A DNA stretch of 25,388 bases, taken from positions 1 through 25,388 of the IMG/VR virus record IMGVR_UViG_3300009425_000084. One strand, 5' to 3'. The notes beneath the pieces are model-generated. The model worked only from the letters and a program-made list of their open reading frames with translations, ran no database searches and was not told the DNA's origin. The translations under genes were made by a program, and so were the position numbers. This document shows, piece after piece, positions 19,585 to 24,607 of this stretch. This stretch comes from a virus. The stretch's first letter is position 1. Each line of letters opens with the position of its first letter.

Positions 19585-19603
19585 GGTGATTTATTTAGTA
19601 AAT

Positions 19604-20218
19604 TTAAATATCTTTAGATAGGTTCGAGTGAACATTTTTAGTGTCCCAATTCAATCGCCATACAATATCTAGATTTCCAGCAACAATAATTCTATCGTGA
19701 CTGCAAGGTTGAGTACGCACTTCATGGTTTAACCACGCTGGAAATAGAGTGAGCTGTCCATCTACAGGATTAATAATAGTGTCTTTGTCATATACAGTAT
19801 TAGAAGGTAGTATAAGAGGGGAACATTGTGAGCAGGATTTTACGTTATAAACAAACGCCCAAGTAGAAGGCCAATGTGAATGGGAACGAGTCTCCTGTCC
19901 TTGGGAATATACAAGTCCCCAACATTCTCGTATGCCATACTCAATCTCTGCTGGTGTTCCATCGGGAGATGTTCGGCCTGCAAGGGGATTTTTATGTGCA
20001 ATGGTAATTGCTGTTTGTCCAATTTGATCAATCACTGGTGAGACAGTATGTAAGTCCCAACGAGTACGATAGCATTTCGCCCGTGTTCGTTGTCCATCCT
20101 GATCACCTACAGAACGAATAACATTCTCTATATCATTATTATCAAAAGTCTGATGTTCTATAATGACAGGATATGAATTCGTAAATTTACCTTTTCTGGA
20201 CGAAACATTGTTCGCCAT
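19604..20218 (-). CDS. 2OG-Fe(II) oxygenase-like protein
   Basis: The C-terminal half has the pattern of phage 2-oxoglutarate/Fe(II) oxygenase-fold proteins: SHSHWPSTWAFVYNV near residues 112-126, then VDGQLTLFPAWLNHEV near 152-167 and DRIIVAGNLDI. Candidate iron ligands are H113 or H115 and H165, and R176 could bind 2-oxoglutarate. Related genes lie beside baseplate hub genes in marine T4-like phages; their substrates are not known. Here the usual HxD is replaced by HxH, so activity is not certain. Several cysteines (C129, C132, C172) are unusual for the fold. I chose ATG 20218; a TTG at 20236 overlapping the upstream stop would add six residues (MSALRK) and is a real alternative. Confidence 0.75.
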   Translation of the reverse strand: MANNVSSRKGKFTNSYPVIIEHQTFDNNDIENVIRSVGDQDGQRTRAKCYRTRWDLHTVSPVIDQIGQTAITIAHKNPLAGRTSPDGTPAEIEYGIRECWGLVYSQGQETRSHSHWPSTWAFVYNVKSCSQCSPLILPSNTVYDKDTIINPVDGQLTLFPAWLNHEVRTQPCSHDRIIVAGNLDIVWRLNWDTKNVHSNLSKDI

Positions 20219-20232
20219 TTTTCTCAGAGCGC

Positions 20233-20475
20233 TCAATGATATATGGTATCCTCTACATTTTCCTCAAGTTGGTGTCGTGCCATATCAAGTAACTCACGCA
20301 TATCTTCTTTAGTCAAAACCATCGAATACATATTCAATGCAGTTTGTAACATCATTGCAGATGTGGACATGATAGAAACAGGATCAGAGAAATCAGTCAT
20401 AGCATTAATTCCTACCATCACTGATGCCTTCGCATGATCTTCCATAGTCTCAGTCGTTGTTGATATCTTTTTCAT
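20233..20475 (-). CDS. Hypothetical protein (80 aa)
   Basis: The 80-residue product is Met-rich (13 Met) and largely helical, with a central hydrophobic part (PVSIMSTSAMMLQTALNMYSMVL) too polar to be a sure membrane segment, and an acidic C-terminus (LEENVEDTIYH). The start at 20475 is supported by AGGGAG six bases upstream and overlaps the 94-residue gene by 26 bases. The stop overlaps the possible TTG start of the oxygenase-like gene. I do not recognise the family; the gene is supported by its frame, ribosome site and tight packing. Confidence 0.68.
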   Translation of the reverse strand: MKKISTTTETMEDHAKASVMVGINAMTDFSDPVSIMSTSAMMLQTALNMYSMVLTKEDMRELLDMARHQLEENVEDTIYH

Positions 20476-20734
20476 ATGAACTCCCTAGAATGTTTTTAAC
20501 CACAACGAAGTCGTCAGCGACCTTTTGAGGAATCGTGAAATAAAGAGTGTCCATGTTTTTAGGTTTAACAGGAACATACCTTCTTAATTTCTTGGAATAA
20601 TAATGAACAATATCATCATTAACTTCCAGATTAACATACGAATCCAAATCAGAACTAACTTCGGAAATGGTTCCACATTTGATTTTTTCGCTATGCTCAT
20701 CATAATAGCTGACTTCATCACCAATACTATACAT
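20450..20734 (-). CDS. Hypothetical protein with SH3-like N-terminus (94 aa)
   Basis: The first 50 residues (YSIGDEVSYYDEHSEKIKCG, then VSSDLDSYVNLEVNDDIVHYY) look like a small SH3-like or Tudor-like barrel, a fold in which GDxV begins the first strand. The second half (KLRRYVPVKPKN...) is basic, then ends in an acidic tail. This could be a small nucleic-acid or protein-binding adapter, but no function can be assigned. It starts behind TTGGAG and overlaps the 80-residue gene downstream. Confidence 0.7.
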   Translation of the reverse strand: MYSIGDEVSYYDEHSEKIKCGTISEVSSDLDSYVNLEVNDDIVHYYSKKLRRYVPVKPKNMDTLYFTIPQKVADDFVVVKNILGSSYEKDINND

Positions 20735-20767
20735 ACTATTTAGTCTCCAAGACTTAGTTTATTGAGA

Positions 20768-21226
20768 TTATCGAATGAAACCGAAACTATCTCTAGTTCC
20801 CGAACCATTACGACCATACCCACTGTTGTAGGCATTCTTTTCCATTCGACGCTGATTCTCTTGTTCACGTTTCGCTACTCCACGATTACATGCAGAGCGA
20901 GCACCCTCATTCGCATATCCAGCGCAGCGACCTGACCCGACCTGCGGACGATACGTCACTGGAGGCTGTTGATAGATCACAGTAGTACGAGGGCGATCCA
21001 TAGATTGTCCCACAGAGGAACCAGAGATCGCACCGATTACCGCACCAAGTGCTGTCGCAGCAGTCTTACCAGAACCTTTACCGAACTGATTTCCTACTAC
21101 CCCACCAGCGACTCCGCCGATAACAGTACCCATCTGAGAGTTATTAAACCCACCAGAGGTCGCATTACATGCACCGAGCATGAGGAACGCCCCCACAGCA
21201 GTGACTATTTTTAGTTGTTTGTTCAT
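20768..21226 (-). CDS. Glycine-zipper outer-membrane lipoprotein (17-kDa antigen type)
   Basis: The 152-residue product has a lipoprotein signal peptide: MNKQLK, a hydrophobic core, then lipobox LGAC with the acylated Cys at residue 20. Residues 33-75 are a glycine zipper (MGTVIGGVAGGVVGNQFG, GAVIGAISGSSVGQS), as in the Rickettsia 17-kDa antigen/SlyB group. The C-terminal part is basic and Gly/Asn-rich with one Cys pair (CAGYANEGARSAC). I chose ATG 21226, behind AAGGAAA, instead of the upstream ATG pair at 21250. It has its own consensus promoter at 21261-21289. Codon and base use look less A/T-rich than in neighbours, which may mean capture from a bacterium. A role in altering the host envelope, superinfection or lysis is possible but unproven. 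Confidence 0.82.
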   Translation of the reverse strand: MNKQLKIVTAVGAFLMLGACNATSGGFNNSQMGTVIGGVAGGVVGNQFGKGSGKTAATALGAVIGAISGSSVGQSMDRPRTTVIYQQPPVTYRPQVGSGRCAGYANEGARSACNRGVAKREQENQRRMEKNAYNSGYGRNGSGTRDSFGFIR

Positions 21227-21260
21227 GTTATTTTCCTTTCTGAACATCAATTATAGATAC

Positions 21261-21289
21261 ATTATATATCAAAGGTCAGCTTTTGTCAA
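21261..21289 (-). promoter_or_regulatory. Consensus sigma70-type promoter with TGACC block (P3)
   Basis: Minus strand: TTGACA at 21284-21289, 17-base spacer, TATAAT at 21261-21266. Both hexamers are perfect. The predicted start is near 21254, giving a short leader for the lipoprotein gene at 21226. The spacer contains TGACC, at the same place as in the other two promoters of this region. Confidence 0.85.
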
Positions 21290-21301
21290 GTAAAATCGAC
21301 A

Positions 21302-21598
21302 TCAAGTGTCCCTACAATAGGGCATATTATCATCATCCCATGAGTATGTCTCACAACCCATGTCAATAAGTAACTCTATGTCGTGATCTCGACAGACTTT
21401 GTTTCCCTTAAACATACGAAACACTGCACAATCCTGCTGCATTCCAGCAGATACCACATTGTCAATTGCACCCTTACCCGTAGTGACCTGAGAAACTACG
21501 TCAGCACCAGACATAATAGTGAGAACACTACTAATCCCAGCGCCCGCACATCCACTCACAAGGAGTGAGATCGCAACTATCGGGAGTATTCTTCTCAT
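21302..21598 (-). CDS. Small lipoprotein (98 aa)
   Basis: The product has a clear lipoprotein signal: MRRILPIVAISLLVSGC, with lipobox VSGC and acylated Cys17. The mature part is short, with a Gly/Ser-rich stretch and then paired cysteines (DCAVFRMFKGNKVCRD and GCETYS...YCRDT) that could form disulphides in the periplasm. I chose ATG 21598, because the signal peptide begins exactly there and the ATG overlaps the stop of the 49-residue membrane gene as ATGA. A longer frame to 21691 would put the signal sequence in the middle of the protein. It could be an outer-membrane spanin-like or exclusion factor, but the sequence does not decide this. Confidence 0.75.
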   Translation of the reverse strand: MRRILPIVAISLLVSGCAGAGISSVLTIMSGADVVSQVTTGKGAIDNVVSAGMQQDCAVFRMFKGNKVCRDHDIELLIDMGCETYSWDDDNMPYCRDT

Positions 21599-21744
21599 AA
21601 CAATATATATAATAAACCTGACAGCAACAGTGTGATTAATACCATACCATGAATAAATCCCCAAAAATATGCATTGATAGGATTCCTCCAAGGAAACGTA
21701 GAATCATTGCTCCTATACATATTGGGTGTGTGTCGTGGAGTCAT
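21595..21744 (-). CDS. Very small membrane protein (49 aa)
   Basis: ATG 21742-21744 opens a frame of 49 codons ending with TGA at 21595. The first 25 residues are polar (MTPRHTPNMYRSNDSTFPWR). The rest is one strong transmembrane segment (NAYFWGFIHGMVLITLLLSG, then LLYILL) that ends the protein. Its ATG overlaps the stop of the tRNA-containing ORF and its stop overlaps the start of the lipoprotein gene, both as ATGA, so all three are probably translated from one message by coupling. One membrane segment next to a small lipoprotein suggests an envelope or lysis role, as inference only. Confidence 0.68.
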   Translation of the reverse strand: MTPRHTPNMYRSNDSTFPWRNPINAYFWGFIHGMVLITLLLSGLLYILL

Positions 21745-22091
21745 CTTCCTATATCCTTTACATTACTCTTAGTGATTACCTGATATGCACCCTTGTTATA
21801 TGCGGGAGCAATAGTGAAATTGTGTGGGAGTATTTTTTTCTTAGGAGTCTGTCCTGTAGGAATGTTATTACTCAGGGGAGCAATGGTGCTCTCGACAGGA
21901 CTCGAACCTGTGACCCACGGCTTAGAAGGCCGTTGCTCTAATCCAACTGAGCTACGAGAGCTAATACCCATCTTCTTTAGGAACTTAGCATGCTTGGCGT
22001 CTGCGGCAATAGTTGCTTTGGACTTCTTTTTAGATTTACGCTTGCGAGTATTCGTAGTCGAATAATACACAGGTAGTAATGAATAGCTCAT
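21741..22091 (-). CDS. Basic protein (116 aa) with a tRNA gene embedded in frame
   Basis: The ORF starts at ATG 22091 behind GGAG seven bases upstream and reads through the complete tRNA-Arg gene without a stop. Residues 1-44 are basic (VYYSTTNTRKRKSKKKSK, then DAKHAKFLKKMGI). About residues 44-70 are the translated tRNA (SRSSVGLEQRPSKPWVTGSS). The remainder ends in IAPAYNKGAYQVITKSNVKD and IGR, which looks like genuine protein and resembles C-termini of small phage proteins I have met but cannot name. Both ends join neighbours through ATGA overlaps, strong evidence that ribosomes use the frame. Function is unknown. The alternative is a shorter gene broken by tRNA insertion; the intact frame after the tRNA argues against that. 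A GTG start at 22166 would overlap the 34-residue gene and is less likely. Confidence 0.62.
   Translation of the reverse strand: MSYSLLPVYYSTTNTRKRKSKKKSKATIAADAKHAKFLKKMGISSRSSVGLEQRPSKPWVTGSSPVESTIAPLSNNIPTGQTPKKKILPHNFTIAPAYNKGAYQVITKSNVKDIGR
21884..21961 (-). tRNA. tRNA-Arg (anticodon UCU), CCA encoded
   Basis: The full cloverleaf can be drawn by eye: acceptor GCTCTCG with CGAGAGC (7 bp), D stem GCTC with GAGC, anticodon stem ACGGC with GCCGT around loop CTTCTAA, five-base variable loop, T stem ACAGG with CCTGT around TTCGAGT, discriminator A and encoded CCA. The anticodon TCT reads AGA (and AGG), Arg codons favoured in A/T-rich phage genes. All stems are perfect. No promoter is adjacent, so it must be cut from the operon message. 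It lies entirely within a protein frame on the same strand. Confidence 0.96.
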
Positions 22092-22192
22092 CCGTAGACT
22101 CCATGTGTCCAAGTAGAGCTCACAATCAGGTAACAGAGAAACGTCATACTGAAACCGGCTATGCACCCATAGACAAAATCTTTAGTAATCAT
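22088..22192 (-). CDS. Very small membrane protein (34 aa)
   Basis: ATG 22190-22192 follows a strong AAGGAGA ribosome site at eight bases and opens a 34-codon frame. The product (MITKDFVYGCIAGFSMTFLC, then YLIVSSTWTHGVYG) is almost one transmembrane helix, about residues 7-28. Its start overlaps the stop of the 141-residue gene (TAATG), and its TGA overlaps the ATG of the tRNA-containing ORF. Size and composition are like small phage membrane regulators or holin-associated peptides, but there is no proof of function. Confidence 0.65.
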   Translation of the reverse strand: MITKDFVYGCIAGFSMTFLCYLIVSSTWTHGVYG

Positions 22193-22617
22193 TAGTGTTC
22201 TCCTTTTATATCTCTTACCATTTCACCATCACGAACCACATGCATATGAATCGGGCACATACTTGATTTGATATACGAACGTCCACCATCAATCATATTA
22301 CCGTTCTCAAACATCTTGTAGTCATGTCGATGGGCACTATACTGTAGATTATCATCATCATCTTCTACAAGCCCAAAATCCTGTTTTTCAATCCTATCAG
22401 CATTAGTAATCATTGTCTTCCCACTCATTACGTTATGATAAACACCAAAGTATCTATTACCAAACGTAGGATGGGGAGTGCCACGATAGAAGATATCCAT
22501 CGCTTGTGCTTCGTGTCCTAGTGCAGACGTACACACATACTTGACAGGAACTCCATCTTTCTCTGTATAGTGTTCGCAAATCTTGTCAGTATCAAAAAGA
22601 GGTTCGTGTTTAATCAT
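22192..22617 (-). CDS. Hypothetical protein (141 aa)
   Basis: The product appears to be a soluble alpha/beta protein with conserved-looking blocks: FGNRYFGVYHNVMSGKTMIT, then ADRIEKQDFGLVEDDDDN, SAHRHDYKMF, NGNMIDGGRSYI. The last blocks (HRHD, DGGR) look like those of a hypothetical protein family in marine T4-like phages whose role I do not know. Many His residues near the C-terminus (H94, H96, H123, H125) could bind metal, but no known motif is formed. The gene overlaps the previous one by eight bases and its stop overlaps the start of the 34-residue gene. Confidence 0.75.
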   Translation of the reverse strand: MIKHEPLFDTDKICEHYTEKDGVPVKYVCTSALGHEAQAMDIFYRGTPHPTFGNRYFGVYHNVMSGKTMITNADRIEKQDFGLVEDDDDNLQYSAHRHDYKMFENGNMIDGGRSYIKSSMCPIHMHVVRDGEMVRDIKGEH

Positions 22618-22921
22618 TACTAATACTTTTCCTCACCCTTGCAATCTTCTGGTCCTTTGTCCATTCACGCAGATAATCATTATCCTTATCAAACAGTTCA
22701 AGCATGTCTTCTTCATTCATCTCAACAGTATCAACAATATATTCGCCCATGTATTCTTGAGAGAACTCTTCACAATCGTCGTTAGTAACGGTATCGTTAG
22801 ACCACTCAATAGCATTAACTGACTTTGATGGATTAAATTTCTGTAGATCATCACGGTGCATTACATAACGCATACGATGTGATGAAATACAAGTGACAAC
22901 AACATAATCTTTATTTGTCAT
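22610..22921 (-). CDS. Hypothetical acidic protein (103 aa)
   Basis: The protein starts MTNKDYVVVTCISSHRMRYV, followed by MHRDDLQKFN and an acidic C-terminal half (DTVEMNEEDMLELFDKDNDY) and ends with a basic tail. I chose ATG 22921 because the frame upstream of it runs inside the 84-residue gene in another phase and because the N-terminus then fits a compact beta-start protein. It overlaps the preceding gene by 11 bases and the next by eight. I cannot assign a function. Confidence 0.72.
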   Translation of the reverse strand: MTNKDYVVVTCISSHRMRYVMHRDDLQKFNPSKSVNAIEWSNDTVTNDDCEEFSQEYMGEYIVDTVEMNEEDMLELFDKDNDYLREWTKDQKIARVRKSISND

Positions 22922-23165
22922 CAGACTTCCAATCTTTATAATCTTCAAATACCATATTGTATGAAAGGACTTTTGCAACAGCATCGATGTGGTTTTGAAT
23001 CTCAGCACAATCGGCATCTTTATCCTCATCAAAGATACCCGATCCTGTATAATCATCTGATAATCTTTGATCGAGATCATTTTTTAAACTCGAAAACTGA
23101 GATTTAAGTTCTAGAACAAGTATGGCATCAACCTGTTCGTATTCCATTTCAATAGTATGTTTCAT
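22911..23165 (-). CDS. Hypothetical helical protein (84 aa)
   Basis: This acidic protein (MKHTIEMEYEQVDAILVLEL, then KSQFSSLKNDLDQRL) is probably a helical pair: one long helix in residues 8-38 and another in 55-75, joined by an acidic loop (DEDKDADCAE). It starts behind a strong AAGGAG site. It is the first gene after the gene-free structured segment, so that segment may be its leader. Small helical proteins of this pattern are common in marine T4-like phages; the function is not known. Confidence 0.75.
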   Translation of the reverse strand: MKHTIEMEYEQVDAILVLELKSQFSSLKNDLDQRLSDDYTGSGIFDEDKDADCAEIQNHIDAVAKVLSYNMVFEDYKDWKSDDK

Positions 23166-23270
23166 TAGTATTCTCCTTGAATCAATGAAAGCTTAGGGGG
23201 GTGTTTTTAGCTGGCAGAAAATTTATCATTAGTAGTATTTGTTTCTAGGTTCATATTGCATTTATAGTTT

Positions 23271-23559
23271 AGCTACCGTTTCGTAGCTCTTAGTCGGCTC
23301 ACAGCTGACTCGATAGTAGGTGGAGTAGGGGGGAATCGAACCCCCCGTTAGGTAGTGTGAGCTACCTTGATATTGTCTCACAACAATCCCGACTCTCTGA
23401 TTACTGTCAGCTTCACCGAGCGATCTTCAGTCTTCAGTCCATCAGGATATATATCATTCACGCAACCAGCATCTCCGTTATAATGGTAATGAGTACAGTG
23501 TCAGGACACATAGCAATTCAGCAATTTTCGAAACCCCACACGGGACACTGTTCTCATTA
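23271..23559 (-). ncRNA. Candidate structured RNA with kissing hairpins and tRNA-like T-arm
   Basis: This gene-free segment follows a consensus promoter whose predicted start is at about 23558-23560. From its 5' end it can form a 15-bp helix with one mismatch (23544-23559 with 23487-23502). Then come hairpin A (ATTGT, loop TGTGAG, ACAAT; 23372-23387), hairpin B (GGTAG, loop CTCACA, CTACC; 23351-23366), a perfect T-arm GGGGGG-TTCGATT-CCCCCC (23328-23346) followed by CTACTCCACC, hairpin C (23292-23310) and hairpin D (AGCTAC, loop, GTAGCT; 23271-23288). The loops of A and B are exact complements. No complete tRNA fits, and no terminator follows, so it may be a separate RNA cut from the message or a long leader of the 84-residue gene. 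Its boundaries and family are unknown. Confidence 0.6.
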
Positions 23560-23565
23560 TAATAG

Positions 23566-23594
23566 ATCATAACATAAGGGTCATCTTTTGTCAA
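23566..23594 (-). promoter_or_regulatory. Near-perfect sigma70-type promoter with TGACC block (P2)
   Basis: Minus strand: TTGACA at 23589-23594, 17-base spacer with TGACC, and TATGAT at 23566-23571. The stop codon of the SprT-like gene is inside the -35 box. Transcription should begin near 23559, exactly at the foot of the long helix of the structured segment. The first 16 bases match promoter P3 at all but one position. Confidence 0.84.
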
Positions 23595-24076
23595 CCTTTT
23601 TCTTTCTCAAATCGAAGATAATCTTGCAACATTTTCCCTTGCATACGGTATGCTTGTCGTTCCCATGGCTGCTTGCTATAAGCAGTGTCAGTGTGATCCA
23701 CACCCTTCCAGTACTTGCGATAACCCTTCGCTGTACCATCACCAAAGGTATCTCGCATTGTACCCCTAGCATTCTGCCATACATGCACCATCTCATGGCA
23801 GAGGGTCTCTATGAACGCTTCACGTCCATTCTTACAACCGTGGATCTTCTTAGGCATTATAGGCAGTCTCTTGTCGATCTCTATCGTGAAGTCCCTGTCG
23901 TTCTCCCCCTCATAGCAGAATCCATACGCACCCTCATTGAGGCACTTATTCAGTTGTATCTCTATCTCAAGGGTTCGCATACGGGATAGTCCTAGCTCAT
24001 CGATACACCACCATGCCACACTCTCTGAGAGGGCTCTGAGGGACTTCGTACCACCGACAGCTTTGATGTAGTTCAT
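23591..24076 (-). CDS. SprT-like zinc metalloprotein
   Basis: The 161-residue product has the SprT-like hallmark HEMVH at residues 94-98 (His94, Glu95, His98), within ETLCHEMVHVWQNARG, followed by GYRKYWKG and a downstream PWERQA region that may give the third zinc ligand. The N-terminal 60 residues form the usual alpha/beta lead-in. SprT-like proteins include proteases that remove DNA-protein crosslinks (SPRTN) and many small phage versions of unknown target. The start at ATG 24076 has only a weak ribosome site, but is close to promoter P1. The gene stop lies inside the -35 box of promoter P2. Confidence 0.82.
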   Translation of the reverse strand: MNYIKAVGGTKSLRALSESVAWWCIDELGLSRMRTLEIEIQLNKCLNEGAYGFCYEGENDRDFTIEIDKRLPIMPKKIHGCKNGREAFIETLCHEMVHVWQNARGTMRDTFGDGTAKGYRKYWKGVDHTDTAYSKQPWERQAYRMQGKMLQDYLRFEKEKG

Positions 24077-24111
24077 GTCTTTTAGCTACTCTTTATCAAT
24101 CCAACATAGAG

Positions 24112-24140
24112 ATCATACCAGCTTGGTCACGGTATGTCAA
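24112..24140 (-). promoter_or_regulatory. Near-perfect sigma70-type promoter with TGACC block (P1)
   Basis: Minus strand: TTGACA at 24135-24140, 17-base spacer containing TGACC, TATGAT at 24112-24117. The predicted start near 24105 gives a leader of about 30 bases for the SprT-like gene. The gap between the 37-residue ORF and the SprT-like gene (24077-24180) otherwise shows nothing clear. Confidence 0.83.
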
Positions 24141-24180
24141 GTCTTTTCTTCATGTTTTCTGCACTTTCTTTGAGATTTCT

Positions 24181-24294
24181 TTAGAATCTTGTAGCTATGC
24201 TCGGATGGTCAACTGATGCATGGGGGTCTCTAATCACATCACCTCTACGTTTATTTAAACCTTTATTCAAATGTTCCGCAAATACCCATGTCAT
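24181..24294 (-). CDS. Small hypothetical protein (37 aa)
   Basis: ATG 24292-24294 opens a frame of 37 codons with product MTWVFAEHLNKGLNKRRGDV and then IRDPHASVDHPSIATRF. The composition (helix, basic turn, Asp/Pro-rich tail) and the balanced residue choice look like a real, short protein rather than random A/T-rich translation. Ribosome site GGGAT is weak. A TTG in the same frame 15 bases upstream (GYHG...) may extend it and would lie closer to the preceding stop. Function unknown. Confidence 0.55.
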   Translation of the reverse strand: MTWVFAEHLNKGLNKRRGDVIRDPHASVDHPSIATRF

Positions 24295-24310
24295 CCCATG
24301 ATATCCCAAT

Positions 24311-24607
24311 TCACCATCCTAGTGCTAGACGTGTTTCCTCTGGCACACTATCCATAGTGAACGGTGGATCAAACGTGGTGATCACTTCTACGTTCATAGC
24401 ACCTGTGCCTTTATACCCTGCTGCTGTGATGTCCTCTACTATTGTATCTGCAAATGGACAGAAAGCGCTGGTCAGTGTATGTGTTATTGTGATCCACTTG
24501 TTATCCTCATCTATGTCTATACCATATATGAGTCCTAGATCGTATATGTTAATACTGATCTCAGGGTCGAATACTTCTTTGAGGTTGCTTATTACGATGT
24601 TCTTCAT
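24311..24607 (-). CDS. DUF59/MIP18-family (SufT/PaaD-like) protein
   Basis: The 98-residue protein matches the small MIP18/DUF59 domain: VFDPEISINIYDLGLIYGID (residues 12-31), then the strand-turn ITHTLTSAFCPFADTIVEDI with the conserved Cys50. In bacteria the family assists iron-sulphur cluster assembly (SufT) or phenylacetate oxygenase assembly (PaaD); in eukaryotes it is in the cytosolic Fe-S targeting complex. A phage copy may support host Fe-S enzymes or phage Fe-S proteins during infection; this is inference. Its ATG overlaps the stop of the DUF1289-like gene (ATGA), so the two are co-translated. Confidence 0.86.
   Translation of the reverse strand: MKNIVISNLKEVFDPEISINIYDLGLIYGIDIDEDNKWITITHTLTSAFCPFADTIVEDITAAGYKGTGAMNVEVITTFDPPFTMDSVPEETRLALGW

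Noticed and set aside
21599-21691. N-terminal extension of the 98-residue lipoprotein to 21691
   Set aside because: It would place the lipoprotein signal in the middle of the protein and overlaps the 49-residue membrane gene; ATG 21598 starts exactly at the signal peptide.
22922-23080. N-terminal extension of the 103-residue protein to 23080
   Set aside because: This part overlaps the 84-residue gene in another phase and reads as random sequence; ATG 22921 gives a compact protein.
23318-23400. Ordinary tRNA ending at the T-arm
   Set aside because: Hairpin B has a six-base loop and not a seven-base anticodon loop, there is no D-arm, and no 5' acceptor strand pairs with CTACTCC.
23207-23594. 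Complete tmRNA (one-piece or permuted), with the 15-codon frame at 23207-23254 (MNLETNTTNDKFSAS) as tag
   Set aside because: The T-arm and CTCCACC tail fit a tmRNA 3' end, but I find no GGAGTAG/GGGGxxG partner strand, no conserved GATTCGACGG-like segment, and no usual tag ending in Ala-Ala. The short frame has no ribosome site.
23588-23989. 133-codon + strand frame opposite the SprT-like gene
   Set aside because: It is the complement of a gene with a clear HEMVH motif; its own translation has no recognisable feature.
24077-24180. Rho-independent terminator before the SprT-like gene
   Set aside because: No stable hairpin followed by a T run is visible on the minus strand; only promoter P1 is clear here.
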